A stretch of 56,980 nucleotides of DNA from a virus: the IMG/VR virus record IMGVR_UViG_3300028024_000012, positions 1 to 56,980 of that record. One strand, written 5' to 3'. Numbering within the stretch: the stretch's first letter is position 1; the number at the start of each line of letters is the position of its first letter. This document shows, piece by piece, positions 49,821-56,980 of the stretch. The notes beneath the pieces were generated by a model. That model was not told where the DNA came from. It did not search any database and saw nothing but the letters and a program-made list of their open reading frames with translations. The position numbers and the translations under genes were made by a program.

Positions 49821-50276
49821 ATGAAAGCCCTTACCATCTGGCAGCCATGGGCGAGTCTGATCATGATCGGCGCCAAGGCCTTCGAATTCCGTTGTTGGCC
49901 CGCACCGAAATTCGTCCGGGGTCAGCGCATCGTCATCCATGCCGGCGCGCGCAAGGTCAAGCGCGGCGAGATTGCCGAGCTGCTGAACGATCCGAGCCGG
50001 TTGCGCGGCAGCACTGGCGGCGACGATCGGCAGATGTCGCTTGCACTCGATCTGCTGGAGAAGACCATGACGAGCCCCGGCCGTCTGCCGCTGGCCATGG
50101 GCCTTGGAACCGTCCTGCTCGGCGAACCGAAGCGAGCGACCGAGCTATTCGCCGCCACCATGGACCCGGAAGAGATCAATCCGGATATGTGGGGCTGGCC
50201 GGTCAGCGAGGTACAGAGCTTCGAGATGCCCGTGCCGGCGAAGGGGATGCAGGGCTTATGGGACTGGAAGGACTGA
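49821..50276 (+). CDS. ASCH-domain protein, 151 aa
   Basis: A beta-barrel domain of the ASCH type: ALTIWQPWASLIMIGAKAFEFR at the start (quoted here in part) and RGQRIVIHAG in the centre. ASCH proteins bind RNA or nucleoside-type ligands. The first strand LTIWQPWA is the family signature. Its role in this phage is not known. Confidence 0.86.
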   Translation: MKALTIWQPWASLIMIGAKAFEFRCWPAPKFVRGQRIVIHAGARKVKRGEIAELLNDPSRLRGSTGGDDRQMSLALDLLEKTMTSPGRLPLAMGLGTVLLGEPKRATELFAATMDPEEINPDMWGWPVSEVQSFEMPVPAKGMQGLWDWKD

Positions 50277-50280
50277 CAGC

Positions 50281-50457
50281 ATGAAGACCTTCCGTCACTT
50301 CCTCCGCGGCATCAACAGCATGCAGCGCGGGCCGATCGACAGCAGCGAGCACTGGAAGGTCCGCGAAGAGATTGCGAAGGCCGGCCGGGAGCGGGCCAAG
50401 CTGAAGGAGGACCGGGCAACTCAACGGTACAACGAGGCACGGAAGGTGAAGCTATGA
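50281..50457 (+). CDS. Small basic protein, 58 aa
   Basis: A charged helical protein (SSEHWKVREEIAKAGRERAK). The start follows the ASCH gene after 4 bases and the end overlaps the next start by ATGA. Function unknown. Confidence 0.6.
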   Translation: MKTFRHFLRGINSMQRGPIDSSEHWKVREEIAKAGRERAKLKEDRATQRYNEARKVKL

Positions 50458-50882
50458 GCGAGACGAAGATATTGACCGATGCGCAACGCGATGAATTGGC
50501 CGAGAAGCTGAAAATGATCGACGCAGCCATCGCGCCATTGCGCGCCGCCGTGAAGCCGTTCGAGGACGCCTTGGCATCGCTCAATGAGTTCCGCGAGACG
50601 GTGCTAGAGGAGTATGGCGCCGAGATCCTCGACACCTGCATCGGCTGCGAGAAGCTCATACTGGTGGGCGATCTCGGCCACTATTGCGCCGATGGCCCGC
50701 ATTGCTGCGTCGAGTGCGCACCGACCTGGGGCCAAACGAAAGAGCAATATGAGGAAATCGCCGCCGATGGGTGCGAGGGGTCGGAACTGGAGCCAGAGGA
50801 CATCGAGGCCGGCTTGAAGGCGGTACAGGCGCATCTCGACGCCGGCGGCAGTCTCGACGACAAGCACGTGTGGAAACTGTGA
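50454..50882 (+). CDS. Cys-rich hypothetical protein, 142 aa
   Basis: An N-terminal coiled-coil helix is followed by a Cys cluster (CIGC, then HYC, then CCVEC) that should bind zinc. The C-terminus is acidic and helical. Phage proteins with this layout are known but unassigned. Confidence 0.68.
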   Translation: MSETKILTDAQRDELAEKLKMIDAAIAPLRAAVKPFEDALASLNEFRETVLEEYGAEILDTCIGCEKLILVGDLGHYCADGPHCCVECAPTWGQTKEQYEEIAADGCEGSELEPEDIEAGLKAVQAHLDAGGSLDDKHVWKL

Positions 50883-50889
50883 GGGTGTG

Positions 50890-51612
50890 ATGGCGGACGA
50901 ACAGAAGACGGCCGAGATGTGGGCCGCGTTGATAGAGCGCTTGCAGGATAGCCAGGCGCGCATCGCCAGGATGTGCTCAGAGGCCCGGCCTCCGAAGATG
51001 TCTATTCCGGCAGACCCCGTGCGCGATGATGACCTCGTGATTTGCGCCGCTATCCGTGACGCCATCGCAGCCCTCCGACAGCCGCCAGCGTCGGAAGCAA
51101 GACCGGTTGATATGCTGCTGTTCTGCCCCAAGTGCGGCACACAGCACGTGGATGCGCCGGACGGCAAGGGTTGGGACAACCCGCCGCACCGCTCGCATCT
51201 CTGCCACGCCTGCGGCTGTGTCTGGCGGCCGGCAGACGTGCCGACCAATGGCGTCGCGGAGATCAAGACCAAGGGTTCCGTCGATAACCATCCAGCCAAG
51301 CCGAGCACGCCCACGGCCGGCGATCGGCCGACCGTCATCGTGAACGTCTTCAAAGGCGAATGGATCAACTGCATGTTCACCGATGAGGTAAGAGTTCTGA
51401 TGATCGACGAAAGCAGCCCGCGCGATCGCGTCTATGAGCTGACGATCACTAGCACACCGGAGGAGATCGCCAAGGCAATCGGCGACAGCCCGGTCGGCAA
51501 TGATCGCGACGGTATGCTGACCGAGAGCCAGCGGCGCGGCATCATCGCCGCCGAGGCCCGCGAGCGTGGCGAGACACTGGTCCTCGTCAAAGCGGAGGAT
51601 TCGGACCAATGA
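50890..51612 (+). CDS. Zinc-ribbon hypothetical protein, 240 aa
   Basis: A central zinc ribbon (CPKCG and, about 30 residues later, CHACGCVW) joins a helical N-terminus to an alpha-beta C-terminus. The segment FCPKCGTQHVDAPDGKGWDNPPH, present in part, recurs in many phage proteins. Function unknown. The ATG is preceded by GAGGGT; an in-frame GTG lies at 50887. Confidence 0.72.
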   Translation: MADEQKTAEMWAALIERLQDSQARIARMCSEARPPKMSIPADPVRDDDLVICAAIRDAIAALRQPPASEARPVDMLLFCPKCGTQHVDAPDGKGWDNPPHRSHLCHACGCVWRPADVPTNGVAEIKTKGSVDNHPAKPSTPTAGDRPTVIVNVFKGEWINCMFTDEVRVLMIDESSPRDRVYELTITSTPEEIAKAIGDSPVGNDRDGMLTESQRRGIIAAEARERGETLVLVKAEDSDQ

Positions 51613-51953
51613 CCAAGCCCGTCCGTATCCAGCCGCAGCGCACCAAGGGCTGGCGGATGCCACCCAACACGGTGAAGGTTGATCGCTCAACACGATGGGG
51701 TAACCCCTGCAAGATCGGCCAATTCGAGGGTTACAGCGCGGACGAAGCCGTCCGCGATTTCCGTCTCTGGATTGAGCGAGACCCAACCGTACGCAGCTTC
51801 GAGAATGCCCATGGCAAACCGCCAAGCATCGCAGAGATCCACCAGCAGCTTGCCGGCCAGAATCTGGCCTGCTGGTGCAAACCCGGCGCGCCGTGTCATG
51901 CCGACGTGCTGCTGGAGATGGCGAATCGAGAGGATGTCCCATGCAGAAACTGA
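51609..51953 (+). CDS. DUF4326 protein, 114 aa
   Basis: A DUF4326 family protein. It shows the R-T-K-GW-RMP start, DRSTRWGNPC, and the end LACWCKPGAPCHADVLLE. The three Cys in ACWCKPGAPC are conserved. The family is common in phages and has no known role. It is coupled to both neighbours. Confidence 0.85.
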   Translation: MTKPVRIQPQRTKGWRMPPNTVKVDRSTRWGNPCKIGQFEGYSADEAVRDFRLWIERDPTVRSFENAHGKPPSIAEIHQQLAGQNLACWCKPGAPCHADVLLEMANREDVPCRN

Positions 51954-52111
51954 AGGCTCAAACCCCACCGCCGGCACAGCCGTCACACCCGACAGTGATC
52001 GCCCTGGCGCAGCTGCTTGCCCGGGTCGCCCTCGCGGCGCACAATGGCGCCGCACCGGAAGAGACACCGACCAATGACAATGATCCGCGCCGCCATCTAC
52101 GCCAGGTATAG
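51941..52111 (+). CDS. Small protein ahead of the recombinase, 56 aa
   Basis: A short helical protein (VIALAQLLARVALAAHNG) overlapping the previous gene by 13 bases and the recombinase start by 38. Short genes with an LLARVA stretch next to phage recombinases are familiar to me, but no function is known. It may be translated in coupling with the recombinase. Confidence 0.55.
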   Translation: MQKLKAQTPPPAQPSHPTVIALAQLLARVALAAHNGAAPEETPTNDNDPRRHLRQV

Positions 52112-53723
52112 CTCCGACCTGCAATCCGCGAATTCGATCGAGGACCAGCTGAGCCTCTGCCGCGACAGGGTCGCGCAGCTCGGCGCCGAGACGGTCGAGA
52201 TCTATACCGACGCGGCAATCAGCGGCGCCCAGATCATGACGCGGGCGGCGGTGCGGAAGCTGCTGGCCGATGCTCGCGCCGGCCGGTTCGATATCCTGCT
52301 GACCGAAGCGCTCGACCGGCTGTCCCGCAGCCAGGCCGATATCGCCACCATCTTCGAGCGCCTGAGCCATGCCGGCATCCGGATCATCACTTTGTCCGAG
52401 GGCGAGGTCAGCGAACTGCATATCGGCCTGAAAGGCACGATGAACGCCCTGTTCCTGAAGGACCTGGCCGCCAAGGTGCGCCGGGGCCAGCGCGGCATGG
52501 TCGATCGCGGCAAGGCCTCCGGCGGCCTCGCCTATGGCTATCGCGTGGTGCGGCGCATCGGGCCGGACGGCGAGGTCGAGACCGGCCTGCGCGAGATCCA
52601 TCCGGACCAGGCCGAGGTCATCCGGCGCATCTTCCGGGAGTTCATCGACGGCCGGTCCAGCCTGAAGATCGCCAGCGGCCTCAACAGCGACGGCATCCCT
52701 GCGCCGCGCGGCGGGCTGTGGAACCGCAGCAGCATCAGCGGCAATCGCGGCCGGGCGGGCGGCATCCTGCACAACCGCCTCTATATCGGCCGGATCACCT
52801 ATGGGCGCCTGACCTTCCGCAAGGACCCGGATACCGGCAGGAAGCGCGGCACCGCCATGCCCGAAAGCGGCTGGACAACCCAGACCAACGAAGCGATGCG
52901 CATCATCGACGACGAGACGTGGCACCAGGCGCAGAAGGCCCTCAGCGCCTATGACGGCCTCGCCACCGCCAAATGCCGCCGGCCGAAGCGGCTGCTCTCT
53001 GGCCTGGTCACCTGCGGCTGCTGCGGGGCGGCCTATATCGTCATCGACAAGGAGCGCATGGGCTGCTCGTCCAACAAAGAGGGGCGCGGCTGCACCAATG
53101 GAAGGCGGGTGCATTCCGACATGCTCGAACGGCGGACCTTGGACGGGCTGCGCAACCAGATGCTCGCACCGGATGCCATCTCAGCCTTTGTCCGGGAATA
53201 CCACGCCATCTGGAAGCAGCAGCGGGCCGATTCCCTGGGCGACCGTAGCCGGATCGAGCGCAGCCTGAAAGAGGTCGAGGGGAAGATCGGCCGGATCGTC
53301 ACTGCGATCGCCGAGGGCACCGACGTGCCGGCGATGCGGACAACCCTGAAGGATCTGGAGGGGCAGCGCGCGGGGCTGGCACGGCGCCTGGCCGATATGC
53401 TGGACCCGACCGTCATCCCCATGCAGCCGAACCTGACAGAGACGTACCAGCGCCTGGTGGACGATCTGGCCGCCACGCTGAACGCCGCCACCGAGGACCG
53501 CACCCGGGCTTTCGGCCTGCTGCGCGGGCTGATCGACCGGATCGTGCTGCATCCGACCGAGAAGCGGGCCGGATTCGAAATGGAGATTTTCGGGCAATTG
53601 GCAGGGATTCTGCGGCTTGCAAGCGGTCAAGAGGTGGAATGTTCTCCGACCGTTCTCAATGCGAGCAATCAGGGGTTAGTGATGGCGGAGGGAGGGGGAT
53701 TCGAACCCCCGATAGGGATTTAA
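52074..53723 (+). CDS. Large serine recombinase (integrase)
   Basis: A 549-residue large serine recombinase. The resolvase domain (residues 4-150) has the nucleophile Ser13 in YARYSSD. A recombinase domain follows (about 165-270), then a zinc ribbon (CGCC and CSSNKEGRGC), a coiled coil and a C-terminal extension. Start 52074 (MTMIRAAIYAR) fits the family; the in-frame ATG at 52017 does not. The last 13 codons lie in the tRNA gene across attR, so the C-terminus depends on integration. It is the only integrase in the prophage. Confidence 0.93.
   Translation: MTMIRAAIYARYSSDLQSANSIEDQLSLCRDRVAQLGAETVEIYTDAAISGAQIMTRAAVRKLLADARAGRFDILLTEALDRLSRSQADIATIFERLSHAGIRIITLSEGEVSELHIGLKGTMNALFLKDLAAKVRRGQRGMVDRGKASGGLAYGYRVVRRIGPDGEVETGLREIHPDQAEVIRRIFREFIDGRSSLKIASGLNSDGIPAPRGGLWNRSSISGNRGRAGGILHNRLYIGRITYGRLTFRKDPDTGRKRGTAMPESGWTTQTNEAMRIIDDETWHQAQKALSAYDGLATAKCRRPKRLLSGLVTCGCCGAAYIVIDKERMGCSSNKEGRGCTNGRRVHSDMLERRTLDGLRNQMLAPDAISAFVREYHAIWKQQRADSLGDRSRIERSLKEVEGKIGRIVTAIAEGTDVPAMRTTLKDLEGQRAGLARRLADMLDPTVIPMQPNLTETYQRLVDDLAATLNAATEDRTRAFGLLRGLIDRIVLHPTEKRAGFEMEIFGQLAGILRLASGQEVECSPTVLNASNQGLVMAEGGGFEPPIGI
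53683..53703. repeat. attR: right copy of the 21-bp attachment repeat
   Basis: Identical to 638-658. It is the 3' end of the tRNA-Ser gene, including CCA. The phage copy restores the tRNA, so the host keeps a working gene after integration. Confidence 0.9.
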
Positions 53724-53776
53724 GTCCCTATAACGGTTTAGCAAACCGCCGCCTTCAGCCGCTCGGCCACCCCTCC
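53683..53776 (-). tRNA. tRNA-Ser (anticodon GCT)
   Basis: A class II tRNA. The acceptor stem GGAGGGG pairs with TCCCTCC, the discriminator is G, and CCA is encoded. The anticodon loop TTGCTAA is closed by ACGGT-type pairs, so the anticodon is GCT (codons AGC and AGU). The long variable arm TAGGGACTTAAATCCCTA is typical of serine tRNAs. The T arm is GGGGG-TTCGAAT-CCCCC. The gene is intact at the prophage boundary. Confidence 0.95.
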
Positions 53777-53814
53777 GCACGTGAGCAGCTTGCCACACGG
53801 CGTATGTGGGGCCT

Positions 53815-53843
53815 TTCCTAACGGCGGCAGGAGCAAAAGTCAA
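53815..53843 (-). promoter_or_regulatory. Candidate tRNA-Ser promoter
   Basis: On the minus strand TTGACT (53838-53843) and TAGGAA (53815-53820) are 17 bp apart, about 38 bp before the tRNA 5' end. It is host DNA, so it is unaffected by the prophage. Confidence 0.45.
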
Positions 53844-53916
53844 ATGCCGGGTCGGGCTTTGGGCCGGTCTTTTAAACTTTTCCCGGAGATCCCCGCCTCG
53901 GCAAAAAGCCCGGGGA

Positions 53917-54624
53917 TCAGCGACGCTTATATTGCTCGTCGCCGAACAGGATACGGCGCTGTTCGGCACTGAAGGACTGGGTGCTGGTATATTGTTCCAG
54001 CACCTTAAGTCCGCGCTGCACCGCCGGGCGCCCGTCAATCTCCTGGAACCAGCGCTTCACATTCGTCAAGGCATTGAGATCGACACCCTGACGCTCCCAG
54101 TATCGGATCCAGGGCCAGGTCGCCATGTCGGCGATGCTGTATTCCTCGCCGGCCAGGAAACGCGCTTCACCGAGACGCTTATCCATCACGCCATAGAGCC
54201 GCTTGGCCTCATTGGTATAGCGATCGATCGCATAGGGAATTTTCTCTGGCGCATAGAGACGGAAGTGATGCGCCTGCCCCAGCATGGGGCCGATGCTGCT
54301 CATCTGAAACATCAGCCATTGCAAGACGGCGTAACGTTGCGCCCCTGTCGCCGGCAGGAACTGCTTGGTCTTTTCCGCAAGATAAATCAGCATGGCGCCG
54401 GATTCGAACAAGGCAATCGGCTTGCCCCCCGGGCCGTCGGGATCGACCATCGCCGGCACCTTGTTATTGGGGCTGATTTTCAGAAAAGCCGGATCGAACT
54501 GCGCGCCCGCACCGATGTCTACACCATGCGCAATGTAAGGCAGTCCCATTTCTTCCAGGGCGATATGTATTTTATGGCCGTTCGGCGTCGGCCAGGAATA
54601 CATATCAATGGTCTTCTCCGTCAT
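53917..54624 (-). CDS. Glutathione S-transferase (YfcG/Nu-like), copy 1
   Basis: A 235-residue GST. The N-terminal thioredoxin fold shows SWPTPNGHKIHIALEE, the NNKVPAMVDPDGP turn, and the GSH-binding ESGAMLIYLAEK. The helical domain follows. It resembles the Nu-class disulfide-bond oxidoreductases of E. coli (YfcG and YghU). A near neighbour (54681-55298) is clearly a paralogue. Host gene beyond the tRNA. Confidence 0.88.
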   Translation of the reverse strand: MTEKTIDMYSWPTPNGHKIHIALEEMGLPYIAHGVDIGAGAQFDPAFLKISPNNKVPAMVDPDGPGGKPIALFESGAMLIYLAEKTKQFLPATGAQRYAVLQWLMFQMSSIGPMLGQAHHFRLYAPEKIPYAIDRYTNEAKRLYGVMDKRLGEARFLAGEEYSIADMATWPWIRYWERQGVDLNALTNVKRWFQEIDGRPAVQRGLKVLEQYTSTQSFSAEQRRILFGDEQYKRR

Positions 54625-54646
54625 CGCTGTCTCCAGCTCGCAATCT

Positions 54647-54691
54647 CGTTCTAGTCCGGCTCGTTCTTATCCGGCTCGTCCTAATCCAGCA
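54647..54691. repeat. Three tandem 15-bp units between the GST genes
   Basis: CGTTCTAGTCCGGCT, then CGTTCTTATCCGGCT, then a third, partial unit CGTCCTAATCCAG. The third reaches the stop codon of the upstream GST gene. It may reflect slippage and has no known role. Confidence 0.6.
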
Positions 54692-55298
54692 GCTTCAGCG
54701 CGCGCTGGACGGCCGGCCGCGAACCAATGGCTTTTTTCCAGCGATAGATCGCCGGGAAATCGGCGAAGTCGTAACCGAAATTGCCGAGGCCCTTGACCCA
54801 GGGCCAACAGGCGATATCCGCGATCGAATAGTCGCCTGCAAGATACGGCACCTCCGCGAGACGCTTCTCCATGACCCCGGCCAATCGGCCAACTTCATTG
54901 GTATAGCGATCGATCGCATAGGGAATGCGTTCCGGCGCGGCGCTGCGAAAGTGATAGCATTGTCCGAACATCGGGCCTATGCCGCCCATCTGGAACATCA
55001 GCCATTGCAAGGTGATGTTTCTGTCATGCGGATCTTGCGACAGAAATTTGCCTGTCTTTTCTGCCAAATAGATCAGAATGGCACCGGATTCGAAGATCGA
55101 GATCGGCTTGCCATCCGGTCCGTCGGAATCGACGATGGCCGGGATCTTGTTGTTCGGACTGATCCGCAGGAAGGCAGGGTCAAATTGCTGACCGGCGCCG
55201 ATATCCACCTTATGCAAGCGGATGGGGAGGCCGGTTTCCTCGACCATGATATGGATCTTGTGGCCGTTCGGTGTGCCCCAGGTATAAAGATCGATCAT
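54681..55298 (-). CDS. Glutathione S-transferase (YfcG/Nu-like), copy 2
   Basis: A 205-residue GST with the same motifs as its neighbour: TPNGHKIHIMVEE, NNKIPAIVDSDGP, ESGAILIYLAEK, then the helical domain. It lacks the extra 20-residue C-terminal tail of copy 1. The two genes are in the same direction with a 56-bp gap and look like a tandem duplication. Confidence 0.88.
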   Translation of the reverse strand: MIDLYTWGTPNGHKIHIMVEETGLPIRLHKVDIGAGQQFDPAFLRISPNNKIPAIVDSDGPDGKPISIFESGAILIYLAEKTGKFLSQDPHDRNITLQWLMFQMGGIGPMFGQCYHFRSAAPERIPYAIDRYTNEVGRLAGVMEKRLAEVPYLAGDYSIADIACWPWVKGLGNFGYDFADFPAIYRWKKAIGSRPAVQRALKLLD

Positions 55299-55429
55299 TA
55301 TATCCCTTCAAAATCTGCGGGATTAGCCTACGACGGAAGCCGCAGTCTTGGCGATTTCGCTTGTGCTGGCAAGAACGACCTAACATCATCCCCACCGTTA
55401 TATACGGCCAGGGACGGAAACCTGCGAAA

Positions 55430-55864
55430 ATGCTTTCGCCAGATCTCGAAGAGAATAGCCTCAGCGGATACAGCAAACTAATCCAATATCGCCTTCACCG
55501 GGCCGATCGGGGCTATGCGGAAGTGATCTTGTCGGTCGGCCCCGAGCATCTGAACCGCTTGGGTGTGGTGCATGGCGGCGTCCTCGCAACCCTGCTGGAT
55601 TCAGCGACCGGCTATGCCGTCGCCTTTGCGTCTTCTGCTACAAAAATGCAACCTGCCGTCACGTTGTCACTCAATACGCATTTTCTGGGACAAGCCCGAG
55701 GCGGCGACCGTCTGATCGCCGTGGGTCGGCATATCGGTGGGGGCAAGACCATCGCTTATGCGGCGGCCGAAGTGAAAACCGATGACGGGCGGCTCATCGC
55801 GCGCGGTGATGCGGTCTACCGCTTCCTCGACGAACGCAAAGTCGGCAATGGCGGCGGCCCCTGA
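55430..55864 (+). CDS. PaaI-type hotdog thioesterase, 144 aa
   Basis: A single hotdog domain. It shows the family signature LGVVHGGVLATLLDSATGYAV, quoted in part, and the later THFLGQARGGDRLIAVG. Hotdog thioesterases of this type hydrolyse aryl- or acyl-CoA. The start at 55430 has a GGACGGA site. Its neighbour on the right is an enoyl-CoA hydratase, which fits acyl-CoA metabolism. Confidence 0.85.
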   Translation: MLSPDLEENSLSGYSKLIQYRLHRADRGYAEVILSVGPEHLNRLGVVHGGVLATLLDSATGYAVAFASSATKMQPAVTLSLNTHFLGQARGGDRLIAVGRHIGGGKTIAYAAAEVKTDDGRLIARGDAVYRFLDERKVGNGGGP

Positions 55865-55868
55865 TCGT

Positions 55869-56255
55869 TCATAACATATTCGGCTTGGCCATCGCCCTGG
55901 TTGGCCCCATCGCCTGCTCAAGACCGACCCGGATGAATTCGCGCCTCAATCTGCCTGTCGAGGCCAGCCAGCACATTTTGACATCGGCCATCGCTCCATA
56001 AAACGGATTGACCCCAATCAGCGGCTTGTTGTGTTCGATGACCCAATGGGAGCCGATCGCCAGGCAGTAGGCCCCGGCGATACCACCGACGGCAAACAGT
56101 ATTTCACCAACGATCGCTGCGACAATGCTGGAACCCATCCCCAGCACCGTTGCCGCATAATGACAAGCCCGCGTGCCAGGGCGCTGATGCGCCCGAAGAT
56201 AATGCGGCCAGAATTCACTGAACGACATCTGGAATCCGCCACGAAGTGTCGTCAT
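55869..56255 (-). CDS. Mpo1-like (DUF962) membrane protein
   Basis: A 128-residue membrane protein with the Mpo1/YGL010w-like pattern: an N-terminal FSEFWPHYLRAH helix, then hydrophobic helices with HYAATVLG, then SHWVIEHNKP. In yeast, Mpo1 is a dioxygenase of 2-hydroxy fatty acids. The bacterial role is not shown. Start 56255 has an AGGGGA site; the second in-frame ATG is at 56228. Confidence 0.78.
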   Translation of the reverse strand: MTTLRGGFQMSFSEFWPHYLRAHQRPGTRACHYAATVLGMGSSIVAAIVGEILFAVGGIAGAYCLAIGSHWVIEHNKPLIGVNPFYGAMADVKMCWLASTGRLRREFIRVGLEQAMGPTRAMAKPNML

Positions 56256-56391
56256 GGACTGGTCCCCTTCTCCTCGCGTCCGGGGCTGCCGAACGCTCCT
56301 CACCCGTTTGACCCGGACAGGGTCCGGTAAACTTTTAAATAGCAGGCACCTGTTGTTCCGATCTGTCAACAGATCATCGCGGTAAAGCTGT

Positions 56392-56980
56392 TCAAGTGCC
56401 GGTAAAGTTCGGCTTTCGCTTGTCCAGAAAAGCCGAGATGCCCTCGCGATAATCGGCGGTTTCGCAGGCGGCATAGGCTTCGCGTATCTCCTCCGCGGGG
56501 ATCGGCGCAGGAAGCTGGCAACGCCGAGTCATCTTCTTGTGATTTCGGTGACTGACCGGCGAGCCGGCAGCAATGCGCCGGGCCAGCGCCGCGACAGCGG
56601 GTTCCAATTCCGCCGGTTTGCAAAGCCGTGTCACCAGCCCCTTCGCCAAGGCCCAATCCGCGTCATAGATGCTGCCCTCCAGCAGCATTTCCAGCACCGT
56701 TGCACGACCCAGCAGGGTCACGAGATCGGCAATTTCCGGATAGGGCATGGTGACGCCGATCTTCTGAATAGGAACGCCGAACTTGGCGGATTGCGCGGCC
56801 ACACGCAGATCGCACATGGCGGCGACTTCGAGTCCCGCGCCGACGCAATTCCCCTCGATGGCGGCAATGGTCGGATGACGGCAATCGCGCAACGCATGCA
56901 ATGTTTCCACCATCATGCGGCCATAGGCCGTGGCCTGGTCCGTGGTCCATCGTTGCTCGCGAAACTCGGCCAGATCGGCG
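56392..56980 (-). CDS. Enoyl-CoA hydratase/isomerase family protein (partial)
   Basis: The C-terminal 196 residues of a crotonase-fold protein; the start lies beyond the window's right edge. The active-site region IEGNCVGAGLEVAAMCD (oxyanion hole) and the KFGVPIQKIGV segment, with a C-terminal AFLDKRKPNFTG, are typical. The reading frame continues without a stop to 56980. Substrate cannot be told. Confidence 0.87.
   Translation of the reverse strand, partial: ADLAEFREQRWTTDQATAYGRMMVETLHALRDCRHPTIAAIEGNCVGAGLEVAAMCDLRVAAQSAKFGVPIQKIGVTMPYPEIADLVTLLGRATVLEMLLEGSIYDADWALAKGLVTRLCKPAELEPAVAALARRIAAGSPVSHRNHKKMTRRCQLPAPIPAEEIREAYAACETADYREGISAFLDKRKPNFTGT

Larger units (their letters stand above)
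638..53703. mobile_element. Prophage with lambda-type head, contractile Mu/P2-type tail and serine recombinase
   Basis: A 53-kb element bounded by a 21-bp direct repeat (638-658 and 53683-53703). The right copy is the 3' end of a tRNA-Ser gene. Between the repeats lie all modules of a temperate tailed phage: integrase, cI-type repressor with operators, primase and helicase, terminase, portal, protease, capsid, sheath, tube, tape measure, baseplate, fibres and lysis genes. No structural gene looks broken, so the prophage is probably complete. Several cargo genes (hicAB, two DNA methyltransferases, a SRAP protein, an exported nuclease) are included. Confidence 0.93.

Overview
The window is high-GC DNA from an alphaproteobacterium, judged from codon use, the GFA, DUF3606 and DUF6456 types, and the Mpo1-like and GST genes; no species can be named. 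Almost all of it (about 638-53703) is one apparently intact prophage. It is inserted at the 3' end of a tRNA-Ser(GCT) gene and bounded by a 21-bp direct repeat. Host genes remain only at the edges: a GFA-family gene on the left, and two tandem GST genes, a hotdog thioesterase, an Mpo1-like membrane protein and a partial enoyl-CoA hydratase on the right.

Prophage, left to right. (1) 899-4297: a mixed-strand accessory cluster with small zinc-ribbon proteins, a SRAP/HMCES-type protein, an exported phospholipase-D-fold nuclease and a DUF3606 protein. (2) 29849 down to 4334, all leftward: the late operon. It encodes lambda-type packaging and head (small and large terminase, gpW-like, portal, S49 protease, acidic scaffold-like protein, gpD-like decoration, gpE-like capsid, minor tail Z, FII-like). 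Next comes a Mu/P2-type contractile tail in Mu gene order (Gp37-like, DUF2635, sheath, tube, E/E' chaperones with a P2-type -1 frameshift, tape measure, N, P, V, PAAR-like spike, Gp46, J, YmfQ-like). Tail fibres follow, one of them a collagen/leucine-rich-repeat chimera, and last a lysis cassette (LydA-like holin, transglycosylase, Rz/Rz1). (3) 30043-33653: an intrinsic terminator, a DUF6456-like gene placed like lambda Q, and a D5/P4-type helicase and CHC2-Toprim primase flanked by 8-9 bp iteron-like repeats that may be the origin. (4) 33696-35239: a rightward cargo island with hicAB (operator inside its promoter spacer) and a lower-GC membrane coiled-coil protein. (5) 38859 down to 35254: leftward regulators (Cro-like, CII-like, a homeodomain-like HTH protein) and a beta-class DNA methyltransferase. 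(6) 38868-40615: the immunity region. A LexA-like cI repressor is surrounded by five copies of an operator, TTACGA-N3-TCGTAA, at two control regions. (7) 40787-53723: a long rightward early operon of mostly small, translationally coupled genes (DUF2303, cupin-like, three-Cys DUF5131, C5 DNA methyltransferase, ASCH, DUF4326 and several Cys-rich proteins). It ends with a large serine recombinase whose last codons lie inside the tRNA gene.

How it fits together: cI should silence the leftward regulator promoter and the rightward early promoter. DNA damage would cleave cI at Ala94-Gly95 and start both arms. Replication proteins act from the iteron region. A Q-like factor, possibly the DUF6456 protein, may release the late operon past its terminator. 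The serine recombinase is the only integrase visible.
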